Assembly: GCF_019192965.1 (NCBI RefSeq)
Contig: NZ_JAHTKU010000008.1
Coordinates: 124,001-188,000 of the forward strand
Origin: Nocardioides daeguensis
GTDB lineage: Bacteria > Actinomycetota > Actinomycetes > Propionibacteriales > Nocardioidaceae
Direction: 5' to 3'
DNA length: 64,000 bases
Below, in pieces: positions 9,120 to 17,259 of this stretch. A program made the translations under genes and the position numbers. Below the pieces are notes generated by a model. It was given only the letters and a program-made list of their open reading frames with translations. It made no database searches and had not been told where the DNA came from. How positions within the stretch are numbered: position 1 is the first letter of the stretch; each line of letters begins with the position of its first letter.

Positions 9120-10058
9120 ATGCTCGAGTACCTCGTCGACGCCCACGGGATCCTGCTTCGCCGCGACGCCATCGCGGCCGGCTCGACGGACAACGCACTG
9201 AAGCGAGCCGTCCACATCGGGTTCCTGCACCGGATTCGCCAGGGGGTCTACGTCCTCCGCGGCATCTGGGAGCAGGCCGATGCCGTCGAGCGGCACCGAA
9301 TCCTCCTCGAGGGCACACGCCGCCTGTACGACGACAGGGTGGCGGCGTCGCACGTCAGCGCCTGCATCGAGCAGGGCGCGCCGGACTGGGGACTCGATCT
9401 CTCCTCGGTGCACCTCACGAACCTGTTCGGCAGGGGCGAGCGGTCCGCGGCCCGCGTCGTCCATCACCGCGGAGAGCTGTTGGTCGACGACGTCACCCGC
9501 GACGAGCGCGGATGGCTGACAGCACCGACCCGGACGGCACTGGACACCGCGGCGCTGGCGTCTCTCGAGCCGGCCGTGGCCGTTCTCGACTGGTACGTCC
9601 AGGCACGCCTCACCACGCTGTCGCGACTGTTCGAGATGTTCGACCGCCGAATGAGGACGTGGCCGGACACGCTGCGGTTGCGCCGCGTGCTCGCCCTGGC
9701 CGACGGCAAGGCGGAGTCCGTCGGCGAGACGCGAACCAGGCTGATGTTGCGCGCCGCACGGGTTCCGGCGCCGATTGCGCAGTACGAGATCCGGCACCCG
9801 AGCGGTCGGTTCGCCGGACGCGTCGACTTCGCCTGGCCGGACTACCGCGTGATGCTGGAGTTCGACGGCCTGGTCAAGTATCACCGTCTCCGGCGCCCCG
9901 GGGAGACGATCGAGGAGATGGTGATGCGGGAGAAGGCGCGCGAGGACCAGCTCCGCGAGCTGACCGGCTGGACCATGATCCGGATCACGTGGGCCGACCT
10001 CGCCCGCCCGGACGCAACCATCGCACGCATCCTGCGGGCGATGCGGCTGGCCGCATGA
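9120..10058 (+). CDS. AbiEi-like/DUF559 (Vsr-type endonuclease fold) protein
   Basis: Protein of 312 aa. The N-terminal third (about 1-60) has the helix-turn-helix-like pattern of AbiEi-type antitoxin domains (LLRRDAIAAG, HRIRQGVYVL). The C-terminal part (about 200-312) has the DUF559/Vsr-like nuclease pattern: Glu203 in VGETRTR, Asp236 in RVDFAWP, Glu247/Asp249/Lys253 in LEFDGLVKY, then REKAREDQLRELTGW and an ITWADL strand. Such genes are common, poorly characterised single genes in actinobacteria, annotated either as antitoxins or as nucleases. No toxin partner is adjacent. No clear ribosome site. Flanked by matching inverted repeats. Confidence 0.8.
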   Translation: MLEYLVDAHGILLRRDAIAAGSTDNALKRAVHIGFLHRIRQGVYVLRGIWEQADAVERHRILLEGTRRLYDDRVAASHVSACIEQGAPDWGLDLSSVHLTNLFGRGERSAARVVHHRGELLVDDVTRDERGWLTAPTRTALDTAALASLEPAVAVLDWYVQARLTTLSRLFEMFDRRMRTWPDTLRLRRVLALADGKAESVGETRTRLMLRAARVPAPIAQYEIRHPSGRFAGRVDFAWPDYRVMLEFDGLVKYHRLRRPGETIEEMVMREKAREDQLRELTGWTMIRITWADLARPDATIARILRAMRLAA

Positions 10059-10088
10059 TCGGCTCACCTGTCCCACCAGTCACGGCCT

Positions 10089-10166
10089 GGACGACAAAAC
10101 TGGCGCTTGGACGAGGAAGTTTCCTCGTCCAAGCGCCAGTTTCACCGGCCGGCCGGTGAAACTCCC
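10089..10166. repeat. Right terminal inverted repeat (78 bp): hairpin plus palindrome
   Basis: Mirror of the left repeat: GGACGAC, then a perfect 21-bp hairpin (10097-10117 with 10122-10142, loop AGTT), then the identical 26-nt palindrome (10138-10163). It ends 4 nt before the stop codon of the convergent SDR gene. Confidence 0.95.
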
Positions 10167-10169
10167 TTT

Positions 10170-11054
10170 TCAGGCCGTCCCGTACACCGCCTCCGGCGTC
10201 GGCGCCTCACCGAGCAGGTCCCGGAGGGCGGGGCCGACCTTCTCGGCCTCCCAGCGGGTGCCGTTGTCGCGCGAGGGGCCGTGGGTCCAGCCGTTCTCGA
10301 CGGTGATCACCGAGCCGTCGATCTCGATGACCCGCCCGGTCACGTCGCCGGCCTCCTCGGAGGCGAGCCACGCCACGACCGGGGAGTTGTCCTCGGGCAG
10401 GGCCATCGCGGAGGTGTCGAAGGCGCCCTCGGTCATCCGGGTCTTCGCGACCGGGGCGATCGCGTTGACCGTGACGCCGTACCGGCCCATCTCGACGGCG
10501 GCGACCAGGGTCATGCCGGCGATGCCGGCCTTGGCGGCGGTGTAGGTCGTCTGGCCGAGGGAGCCCTGGAGGCCGGCGCCCGAGGAGGTGTTGATCACGC
10601 GAGCCGCGCGCTGGCGTCCCTCCTTGGCCTCGGCGCGCCAGTAGGCACCGGCGTGGCGCAGCGGGGCGAAGTGGCCCTTGAGGTGCACGCGTACGACGGC
10701 GTCCCACTCCTCCTCGCTGGTGTTGACCAGCATCCGGTCACGCAGGAAGCCGGCGTTGTTGACCAGGATGTCGAGGCCGCCGAAGGTGTCGATCGCCTGC
10801 TGGACCATGGCCTCGGCGGCGGCGAAGTCGGCGACGTCGGCGCCGTTGACGACGGCCTGGCCGCCCATCGCCTCGATCTCGGCGACGACCTGGTGGGCGG
10901 GCGACTCGTCGGTGCCCTCGCCCGCAGCCGACACACCGAAGTCGTTGACGACCACCCTCGCGCCGTGACGCGCCAGCTCCAACGCGTGCGCGCGCCCGAT
11001 GCCTCGTCCAGCACCGGTCACGATCGCGACCCGGCCCTCCAGCAACCTGCTCAC
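10170..11054 (-). CDS. Short-chain dehydrogenase of the KstR2 regulon (Rv3548c-like)
   Basis: SDR protein of 294 aa: cofactor motif TGAGRGIG near residue 13, NNAG in DILVNNAGFLRD, and active-site Ser/Tyr/Lys in INTSSGAG...YTAAKAG. Starts at GTG 11054, with GAGGAG upstream; ATGs further upstream belong to the opposite strand's echA20. Position divergent from echA20 across a KstR2-type operator matches Mtb Rv3548c, assigned to late ring C/D catabolism without a settled reaction. Specific substrate unknown. Confidence 0.82.
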   Translation of the reverse strand: MSRLLEGRVAIVTGAGRGIGRAHALELARHGARVVVNDFGVSAAGEGTDESPAHQVVAEIEAMGGQAVVNGADVADFAAAEAMVQQAIDTFGGLDILVNNAGFLRDRMLVNTSEEEWDAVVRVHLKGHFAPLRHAGAYWRAEAKEGRQRAARVINTSSGAGLQGSLGQTTYTAAKAGIAGMTLVAAVEMGRYGVTVNAIAPVAKTRMTEGAFDTSAMALPEDNSPVVAWLASEEAGDVTGRVIEIDGSVITVENGWTHGPSRDNGTRWEAEKVGPALRDLLGEAPTPEAVYGTA

Positions 11055-11121
11055 TTCGGTCTCCTCTACGGCTCGGTAGGTCTGCTCCTCGCCCGTGCGG
11101 ACTCGGGGCGAGGCACACGAT

Positions 11122-11139
11122 ACCAAGCAAATGCTTGGT
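11122..11139. promoter_or_regulatory. KstR2-type operator
   Basis: A perfect palindrome, ACCAAGCA-AA-TGCTTGGT, contains the CAAG/CTTG half-sites of KstR2 operators. It ends 11 nt before the echA20 ATG and is 67 nt from the SDR start, so one site can serve both directions. The same 18 nt recur at 23220-23237. Confidence 0.85.
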
Positions 11140-11150
11140 AGCATGGCGGC

Positions 11151-11921
11151 ATGACAGTCAGCAGCGAGTTGCGGCCCGACGGGATCCGCGTCGTCACGAT
11201 GAACGCTCCCCCGGTCAACGCCCTCACCGTCCAGGGCTGGTTCGACGTGGCGGCGGCGCTCGACGAGGCCAGCGCCGACATGGCGACCAAGGTCGTCGTG
11301 CTTCGCGCCGAGGGCAAGGGCTTCAATGCGGGCGTCGACATCAAGGAGATGCAGAACTCGACCGGGTTCGACGCCCTCCTCGGCGCCAACAAGGGCTGCT
11401 TCGCCGCCTTCAAGGCTGTCTACGAGTGCTCGGTCCCCGTCGTCGCGGCCGTCAACGGCTTCTGCGTCGGCGGCGGCGTGGGCCTGGTCGGCAACGCGGA
11501 CATCGTGGTCGCGAGCGACGACGCGTTCTTCGGCGTCCCCGAGGTCAACCAGGGCGCCCTCGGTGCCGCGACCCACATGGCGCGCCTGGTCCCCCAGCAC
11601 ATGATGCGCACCCTCTACTTCACCGCGCGCACCATCTCCGCCAAGGACCTGGTGCAGTTCGGCTCGGTGCTCGAGGTCGTCTCGCGCGAGGACCTGCTCG
11701 ACGCCGCCCTCAAGGTCGCCGGGGAGATCGCCGCCAAGAACACCGTGGTGATCCGGGCCGCCAAGGAGGCGCTCAACGGGATCGACCCGATCGACGTCAA
11801 CAAGTCGTACCGCTGGGAGCAGGGCTTCACCTTCGAGCTCAACCTGATGGGCGTCAGCGACGAGCTGCGCGACGACTTCGCCGGAACCGACAAGGCCGAG
11901 CACAACGCAAAGGGAGCCTGA
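11151..11921 (+). CDS. echA20: Ring-D opening crotonase EchA20
   Basis: Crotonase-fold protein of 256 aa. Oxyanion-hole segments are GFNAGVDIKEM (about 62-72) and GFCVGGGVGL (about 103-112). EchA20 hydrolyses the D ring of the bicyclic indene-carboxyl-CoA intermediate made from HIP-CoA. First gene of echA20-ipdA-ipdB-ipdC, all coupled by overlaps. The KstR2-type operator lies immediately upstream, so the mRNA leader must be very short. Confidence 0.87.
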   Translation: MTVSSELRPDGIRVVTMNAPPVNALTVQGWFDVAAALDEASADMATKVVVLRAEGKGFNAGVDIKEMQNSTGFDALLGANKGCFAAFKAVYECSVPVVAAVNGFCVGGGVGLVGNADIVVASDDAFFGVPEVNQGALGAATHMARLVPQHMMRTLYFTARTISAKDLVQFGSVLEVVSREDLLDAALKVAGEIAAKNTVVIRAAKEALNGIDPIDVNKSYRWEQGFTFELNLMGVSDELRDDFAGTDKAEHNAKGA

Positions 11922-12820
11922 TGAGCAGCAACCGCAAGCCGCGCGACAAGCGGATGTCGATCGACGAGGTCGTCGGCAGTCTCGAGAGCGGCATGACCAT
12001 CGGCATCGGCGGCTGGGGTCCGCGGCGCAAGCCGATGGCGCTGGTCCGCGCGATCTACAACTCCGACCTCACCGACTTGACGATCGTCAGCTGGGGTGGC
12101 GCCGACGTCGGCCTGCTCGCCCGCGCCGGCAAGATCCGCAGGCTGGTCTATGCCTTCGTCTCCCTCGACTCGGTCCCGCTCGAGCCGAACTTCCAGCGCG
12201 CCCGCCAGACGGCGTCCATCCCGGAGGTCGTCGAGCTCGACGAGGGCATGTTCCAGACGGGCCTGCGCGCCGCCGCGCAGCGCCTGCCGTTCCTCCCGAT
12301 GCGCGCCGGCCTCGGCTCCGACGTCATGGTCAACAACCCGTGGCTCACGACCGTCACCAGCCCGTACGACGAGGGCCACGGTCACGAGGAGCTCGTCGCC
12401 GTCCCCGCGCTCAGGCTGGACGCCGCCCTGGTGCACCTCAACCGCGCCGACCAGCACGGCAACGCGTCCTACCTCGGGCCGGACCCGTACTTCGACGACC
12501 TGTTCGCCATGGCGGCCGACAAGACCTACCTCAGCGTCGAGCAGGTCGTCGACACCGCCGGCCTCACCGTCGAGGCGCCCGTCCAGCGACTCCTGCTCAG
12601 CCGGATGATGGTCAGCGGGGTGGTCGAGACTCCCAACGGCGCGCACTTCACCACCTGCACGCCCGACTACGAGCGTGACGAGAGGTTCCAGCGTGCGTAC
12701 GCCGCCGCGGCCTCCGGCTCCGACGAGGACTGGCAGGCGTTCCACGACCGCTTCCTCGCCGGCGACGAGGCGTCCTACCAGGCTGCCGTCCAGGCCAACA
12801 CCTTGGAGAACGCTCGATGA
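11921..12820 (+). CDS. ipdA: Ring-C hydrolase (COCHEA-CoA hydrolase) subunit IpdA
   Basis: Protein of 299 aa in the class I CoA-transferase fold (alpha-type subunit), with GIGGWGPRRKPMALVRAI near residue 27. IpdAB opens the last steroid ring (ring C) of COCHEA-CoA by hydrolysis rather than transferring CoA. ATG overlaps the echA20 TGA by one base. Together with ipdB it forms the heteromeric enzyme. Confidence 0.87.
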   Translation: MSSNRKPRDKRMSIDEVVGSLESGMTIGIGGWGPRRKPMALVRAIYNSDLTDLTIVSWGGADVGLLARAGKIRRLVYAFVSLDSVPLEPNFQRARQTASIPEVVELDEGMFQTGLRAAAQRLPFLPMRAGLGSDVMVNNPWLTTVTSPYDEGHGHEELVAVPALRLDAALVHLNRADQHGNASYLGPDPYFDDLFAMAADKTYLSVEQVVDTAGLTVEAPVQRLLLSRMMVSGVVETPNGAHFTTCTPDYERDERFQRAYAAAASGSDEDWQAFHDRFLAGDEASYQAAVQANTLENAR

Positions 12821-13572
12821 GTGACTACACCCGCGCCGACGTCTGCGCCGCCGCGATCGCGGACGCGTTCAGCGAGGACGGCGAGATCTTCGCCAGCCCG
12901 ATGGGCCTGCTGCCGACGCTCGGCGTCCGGCTGGCCAAGCTGACCTCCAACCCCGACCTGGTGATCAGCGACGGCGAGTCGGTGTTCCTGGGCGGCGTCC
13001 CGCCGCTGGGCGGCAAGGACGTGGTCGAGGGCTGGATCCCGTTCCGCCGCGTGTTCGACGTCGTCGCCTACGGCAAGCGCCACGTGATGATGGGCGCGAC
13101 CCAGATCGACCGGCTCGGAAACCAGAACATCTCCGCCATCGGCGCGTTCGCCCAGCCCAAGCGCCAGCTGCTCGGCTCGCGCGGCGCCCCGGGCAACACG
13201 GTCAACAACCGGACGTCGTACTGGGTCCCGAAGCACTCCTCACGCGTCTTCGTCGAGGACGTCGACATCGTCTCCGGCGTCGGGCCGACCCGGGCCGCAC
13301 AGGCCGGCGCGGCCGCCTCACGGTTCAACGACATCCACCGGATCGTCAGCAACCTCGGTGTCTTCGACCTCGGCGGCGCCGGCGACACCGTGCGGCTCGT
13401 CTCGGTGCATCCGGGGGTGAGCGTCGACGAGGTCGTCGCGGCCACCGGGTTCGTGCTGGAGGTGCCGGACGAGGTGCCGGTGACCCGCGAGCCGTCGTAC
13501 GAGGAGCTGCTCCTCATCCGCGAGGTGCTGGACCCGAAGGGCCTGCGGTTCAAGGAGGTCCCGAATGATTGA
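12817..13572 (+). CDS. ipdB: Ring-C hydrolase subunit IpdB
   Basis: Protein of 251 aa, beta-type class I CoA-transferase fold (SDGESVFLGGVPPLGG near 50, then VEGWIPFRRVFD). Partner of IpdA. ATGA overlap with the ipdA stop (4 nt) and a purine-rich ribosome site (ttggagaa) inside ipdA. Length equals that of mycobacterial IpdB. Confidence 0.87.
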   Translation: MSDYTRADVCAAAIADAFSEDGEIFASPMGLLPTLGVRLAKLTSNPDLVISDGESVFLGGVPPLGGKDVVEGWIPFRRVFDVVAYGKRHVMMGATQIDRLGNQNISAIGAFAQPKRQLLGSRGAPGNTVNNRTSYWVPKHSSRVFVEDVDIVSGVGPTRAAQAGAAASRFNDIHRIVSNLGVFDLGGAGDTVRLVSVHPGVSVDEVVAATGFVLEVPDEVPVTREPSYEELLLIREVLDPKGLRFKEVPND

Positions 13573-14632
13573 CCAGCAGATCCGTACGCCGTTCACCGAC
13601 CTGGTCGGCGTCCCCCACCCGGTCGTGCAGACCGGGATGGGCTGGGTCTCCGGCCCGCGGCTGGTCTCGGGCACCGCCAACGCCGGCGGCCTCGGCATCC
13701 TCGCCTCGGCGACGATGACCTTCGCCGAGCTGGAGCAGGCGATCATCGAGGTCAAGGGCCGTACCGACCAGCCGTTCGGCGTCAACCTGCGTGCCGACGC
13801 CGGCGACGCCGGCGACCGCTGCCAGCTGCTCATCGACCACGGCGTCAAGGTGGCGTCCTTCGCGCTGGCGCCCAAGCCGGAGCTGATCGCCAAGCTCAAG
13901 GAGCACGACATCGTCGTGATGCCCTCGATCGGCGCGGCCAAGCACGCCAAGAAGGTCGCCGGCTGGGGAGCCGACGCGGTCATGGTCCAGGGCGGCGAGG
14001 GCGGCGGCCACACCGGCGCCATCCCGACCACCCTGCTGCTGCCGACCGTCCTCGACGCCGTCGACATCCCCGTCATCGCGGCGGGCGGCTTCTTCGACGG
14101 CCGCGGCCTGGCCGCCGCGCTGTCGTACGGCGCCGCCGGGGTCGGCATGGGCACCCGCTTCCTGTTGACCCGCGACTCCGCGGTCCCCCAGGCGGTCAAG
14201 GAGCTCTACCTGTCGAAGGGGCTGGCGGACACGGTCGTCACCGCCAAGGTCGACGGCATGCCGCACCGCATGCTGCGCACCGACCTCGTGGACTCGCTCG
14301 AGGAGACCTCGGCCGTCCGCCGGCTCGGCCCGACCGCCCGACGCACCCTGGAGTTCAAGAGGTCCTCCGGCATGTCGTGGACCCAGCTGCTCACGGACGG
14401 GCGCGCCATGAAGAAGGCGCAGGGTCGCACCCTGGGGCAGATGGCCCTGGCCGCCAACACCCCGACCATGCTCCGCGCGGGCCTGGTCGAGGGCGACACC
14501 TCCGCCGGCGTGCTCGCCAGCGGCCAGGTCGTGGGCGTGATCGACGACCTGCCGTCCTGCGAGGAGCTGATCGAGCGGATCGTCGTCGAGGCCGCCTCGG
14601 CGCTGAAGCGCGCGTCCTCGTACGTCGTGTGA
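13565..14632 (+). CDS. ipdC: FMN-dependent oxidoreductase IpdC (nitronate-monooxygenase-like)
   Basis: TIM-barrel flavoprotein of 355 aa, NMO/2-nitropropane dioxygenase family: VQTGMGWVSGPRL at the N-terminus, VMVQGGEGGGHTG (FMN phosphate loop) around 140 and IAAGGFFDGRG around 175. In Mtb, Rv3553 (IpdC) follows ipdAB and is required for ring C/D catabolism; the redox step is not deducible from sequence alone. ATG overlaps the ipdB end by 8 nt. Last gene of the operon, followed by a strong hairpin. Confidence 0.85.
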   Translation: MIDQQIRTPFTDLVGVPHPVVQTGMGWVSGPRLVSGTANAGGLGILASATMTFAELEQAIIEVKGRTDQPFGVNLRADAGDAGDRCQLLIDHGVKVASFALAPKPELIAKLKEHDIVVMPSIGAAKHAKKVAGWGADAVMVQGGEGGGHTGAIPTTLLLPTVLDAVDIPVIAAGGFFDGRGLAAALSYGAAGVGMGTRFLLTRDSAVPQAVKELYLSKGLADTVVTAKVDGMPHRMLRTDLVDSLEETSAVRRLGPTARRTLEFKRSSGMSWTQLLTDGRAMKKAQGRTLGQMALAANTPTMLRAGLVEGDTSAGVLASGQVVGVIDDLPSCEELIERIVVEAASALKRASSYVV

Positions 14633-14652
14633 GCTCGACGTGACCTCGTGAC

Positions 14653-14687
14653 CGAGGGCGCGGCCGGTCAGTCCGGCCGCGCCCTCG
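14653..14687. terminator. Bidirectional terminator after ipdC
   Basis: CGAGGGCGCGGCCGG (14653-14667) pairs perfectly with CCGGCCGCGCCCTCG (14673-14687), 5-nt loop. It lies 20 nt after the ipdC stop and overlaps the stop of the converging gene, so it can serve both. Confidence 0.8.
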
Positions 14688-14994
14688 TCGCGTCCTGCTG
14701 GGTGCGGCGCTCATGGAGGCGCTGCTCGGCGGCCGCCAAGAACTCCAGGCAGGGTGCGTCGCTCGCCGGGTGCTTCTCCCGGAGGTGGAAGACCCAGCGG
14801 TCCATCGCAGCCATGAATCCGTTGTCGGCGCCGGCGCGATAGGCCGACCACGGACGGTGACCCTTCGCGGTGCACTCGGTGCAGGTGATCTTGTAGACGA
14901 ACTGCTCCTGCGCACCGACCTCGATCCGCACCCGGGCGAGCGGACCGGCCTGGGCGGCCGCCTTGCGCTCGCGAGCGGACCTGCTGGCCACCAT
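14668..14994 (-). CDS. Conserved hypothetical protein with CxxC motif
   Basis: Protein of 108 aa. A basic, alanine-rich N-terminus is followed by TCTECTAKGHRPW (Cys38/Cys41), GFMAAMDRWVFHLREKHP and a later Cys82; the CxxC with a downstream HxxxxHP pattern suggests a small metal-binding fold. Starts at ATG 14994. A much longer frame extends upstream but overlaps other genes and lacks support. Function not recognised. Confidence 0.6.
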   Translation of the reverse strand: MVASRSARERKAAAQAGPLARVRIEVGAQEQFVYKITCTECTAKGHRPWSAYRAGADNGFMAAMDRWVFHLREKHPASDAPCLEFLAAAEQRLHERRTQQDATRARPD

Positions 14995-15084
14995 GTCAGC
15001 CCCTGACGTCGTCGGACCGCCGAGCCTAGCCCCCACCGAGGTTCTGTCGGTCGCCTCCCCTAGGGTCACTCGGGTGAGTCGCCG

Positions 15085-15351
15085 ATGAGCAAGATGGATG
15101 CAGTGCGCGCGATGCGCGAGGCCAGGTACGCCGAGGCCCAGGCCCGCGCCGGCCGCCCCTCGCCGGCCGCGCGGCGCGCCAAGCCGGCCGCCGCCGCCCC
15201 GGTCGCACCCCCGCCGGTCGACCAGCGGGACGGCGCCGACGGCGGCGCCGACGGCGGCGCCGACGACGGTCTGTGCGGCCACCGCAACATCAGCGGGCGC
15301 ACCTGCACCCGCGAGCGCGGGCACGCCGCCAAGAGCCACCGGTACTCGTAG
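15085..15351 (+). CDS. Small hypothetical protein with conserved C-terminal CGHRN...HRYS motif
   Basis: Protein of 88 aa. The N-terminus is helical and charged (MSKMDAVRAMREARYAEAQ), the middle is Ala/Pro-rich with a GGADGGAD repeat, and the C-terminus is LCGHRNISGRTCTRERGHA, ending SHRYS, a tail seen in many actinobacterial small proteins. Cys/His spacing there could bind zinc. A GTG at 15074 is an alternative start. Function unknown. Confidence 0.6.
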   Translation: MSKMDAVRAMREARYAEAQARAGRPSPAARRAKPAAAAPVAPPPVDQRDGADGGADGGADDGLCGHRNISGRTCTRERGHAAKSHRYS

Positions 15352-15365
15352 GCGCGTCGTCCGGG

Positions 15366-16355
15366 TCAGTCCAGCGGCCGCTGGTAGGTCCACTCCCGGC
15401 CCATGACCCGGTAGCCGAGCGTCTCGTTCACACCGATCATCTGGTCGTTCGACTCGGCGTTCCAGGTGTCGATCCGCTCGAGAGCGGGCTCGGCCTCCGC
15501 CAGCCAGCGCAGCATGCCGATCTTGAGCAGGAGGCCGAGGCGGTGGCCGCGGTGCGGGCGGGTGACCGTGGTGTCGTGCTGCCGGCCCCAGGCGTGGGCG
15601 GTCGACACGACCACGACGACGCTCTGGCCGGCGAGCTCGCCGGTCGGCAGGTGGCGGGCGACGAGACGGTACTGCCGGAAGCCGCGAGCGGCCGACGCCT
15701 CCTCGTAGGCCCGCACCCGCTCGGGCGTGAACACCTCGTCCTCGTAGTCGAGGTCGTCGGTCGGAGCGTCGTTGATCGAGCTCGCCATCGCGGCGACGTC
15801 GGCGAGGCGCTCGTCGGGCGTGGGCGGCGTCCAGCGCTCGAGGGCGTAGTCGGCGGCGTGCGGGAGGGCCTCGTCGTACCTCTGCTCGAGGTCGGCACGG
15901 TCGACGTCGGCGAGCAGCTGGCGGCGGCTGATGGAGGCCAGACGGCGCTCGAAGCCGTGGCGGGTGGCGAAGCCGTCGCCCGCCCGGGTCTCCCACGCCT
16001 CGGTCAGCAGGCTGGTCCGGCCGCGGCGCCGCGCCTCGGCGCGGAGCAGGTCGAGCAGCGCGGTCCCGTACCCCCGGCGCTGGTGGTCAGGGTGGATGCC
16101 GATCGTGAGGAACGCGAGGTCGAGGTTGTCGTAGTCGCTGGTCGCGATCGATCCCCAGCCGACGGCCACGTCCCCCACCCGGAGCAGGTACGGCGACTCC
16201 GGCTCGCCGTCCCACCCGTGCCGGAACTGGCCGACGCCCAGCGTCACCGTCTGCCGGAGCGTCCAGGGTGCGTCGACGTCGGCGATCGCGTTGACCAGGT
16301 CCGTCCAGGCGGCCACGTCGTCGAGATCGTCCGGGGTGAAGGGGCGGATGTCCAC
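15366..16355 (-). CDS. Tandem GNAT acetyltransferase
   Basis: Protein of 329 aa with two GNAT domains. The first holds the acetyl-CoA motif IHPDHQRRGYGTALL (around 87-101). The second holds VTRPHRGHRLGLLLK (in the last 80 residues), followed by NETLGYRVMGREW, the usual C-terminal GNAT motif. Starts at GTG 16355; the longer upstream reading runs into the divergent gene. Substrate unknown; such two-domain proteins include mycothiol synthase-like and antibiotic-modifying enzymes. Confidence 0.8.
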   Translation of the reverse strand: MDIRPFTPDDLDDVAAWTDLVNAIADVDAPWTLRQTVTLGVGQFRHGWDGEPESPYLLRVGDVAVGWGSIATSDYDNLDLAFLTIGIHPDHQRRGYGTALLDLLRAEARRRGRTSLLTEAWETRAGDGFATRHGFERRLASISRRQLLADVDRADLEQRYDEALPHAADYALERWTPPTPDERLADVAAMASSINDAPTDDLDYEDEVFTPERVRAYEEASAARGFRQYRLVARHLPTGELAGQSVVVVVSTAHAWGRQHDTTVTRPHRGHRLGLLLKIGMLRWLAEAEPALERIDTWNAESNDQMIGVNETLGYRVMGREWTYQRPLD

Positions 16356-16407
16356 GAGAGCAGCATCCGGTGCGTGCCTCGTCGATGCCACTGGATATCC
16401 TGCAGGG

Positions 16408-16782
16408 GTGAACCAGACGTCGCAGCAGGGCCCCAGCCAGAGCACCGGAGCCCCCCGGCGACGTCACCTGATGGACCCGAACGCGCCGCGCAAGGCGCCG
16501 GACCCGAAGGACCTCGAGCGGCTCCAGCGGGTGCAGCGCCGGGTGGTCTCGGTGCTGATCATCACCACGATCCTGCACCTCTCGGCGGGCCTCGTGATCG
16601 CGGCCGACCACGTCGCCGCGGACCGGACCGACGCCCGGGTCGGCCTCAACCTCATCGCCGCGGCGTTCATGGTCGGCGGCATCGCGGCCACGCTCGTCAT
16701 CAACGGCCGCTCGTGGCGCTCGCCGTGGCTGCTGCTCGGCCTGGTCCCGGCCGTCGTCGGCCTCTGGTGGACGGTGCTCTGA
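16408..16782 (+). CDS. Small multi-pass membrane protein
   Basis: Protein of 124 aa from GTG 16408 (ATG 16471 is an alternative). A polar N-terminus is followed by three hydrophobic helices (about 50-67, 78-96, 103-122) joined by short charged loops. Divergent from the tandem acetyltransferase. No family recognised with confidence. Confidence 0.65.
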   Translation: MNQTSQQGPSQSTGAPRRRHLMDPNAPRKAPDPKDLERLQRVQRRVVSVLIITTILHLSAGLVIAADHVAADRTDARVGLNLIAAAFMVGGIAATLVINGRSWRSPWLLLGLVPAVVGLWWTVL

Positions 16783-16798
16783 GCCTCGCCCGGACGGC

Positions 16799-17245
16799 TC
16801 ACTCGGGCGGCTCGCCCGGCAGGTGCAGGTCGACGTAGGGCACCGTGTCGCCCTCGAGCAGGTAGCGGTCGTGCTCGACGAATCCCCGGGCGAGGGCGAA
16901 GGCCAGCCCGTCGTGATTGGAGGCCAGCACGACCGTCTCGATCCGTCGGGCCCCGATAGCCCGGGCGACGGCCAGCTCCGACGCGAGGTACGTCGACCCG
17001 AGGCCGTGGCGCCGGTGGCCGGCCAGGATCCGCACGATCACGGTGGCAGTGCCGTGCCCGTCCGGTGGTCGCACGGTCGCGTTGCCGACCAGGACGCCGT
17101 CGTCGTACCCCAGCGTGAGGCGGTGGCGTCCCGAGCGCTCGAGGACCTCGGCCTCGGAGAGCGGATCGGTCGGGATGATCGCGTTGTGGACCTTCCGCCA
17201 GTCCGCCAGCGCGGCGCCGGTCGCGACGAAGACGTCCAGCGCCAT
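16799..17245 (-). CDS. GNAT family acetyltransferase
   Basis: Protein of 148 aa, single GNAT domain. VRILAGHRRHGLGSTYLAS (about 70-88) is the acetyl-CoA pyrophosphate-binding motif, and LASNHDGLAFALARGF is the late motif. Follows a VOC-family gene on the same strand with a 14-nt gap; the two are probably co-transcribed. Substrate unknown. Confidence 0.8.
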   Translation of the reverse strand: MALDVFVATGAALADWRKVHNAIIPTDPLSEAEVLERSGRHRLTLGYDDGVLVGNATVRPPDGHGTATVIVRILAGHRRHGLGSTYLASELAVARAIGARRIETVVLASNHDGLAFALARGFVEHDRYLLEGDTVPYVDLHLPGEPPE

Positions 17246-17259
17246 CAGGCCTCGGCGGT

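Larger units (their letters stand above)
8938..10166. mobile_element. Putative hairpin-flanked DUF559 cassette
   Basis: A 1229-bp segment with 78-bp terminal inverted repeats encloses one gene (9120-10058). It sits exactly between the 3' ends of two convergent steroid genes, fadA5 (stop 8909) and an SDR gene (stop 10170), which in other actinobacteria are not separated by such a gene. No transposase is present and no target-site duplication was found. Mobility is an inference from the repeat geometry. Confidence 0.5.

Noticed and set aside
9120..10058. Complete toxin-antitoxin pair
   Set aside because: The AbiEi-like N-terminus suggested it, but no AbiEii-type nucleotidyltransferase toxin gene lies on either side.
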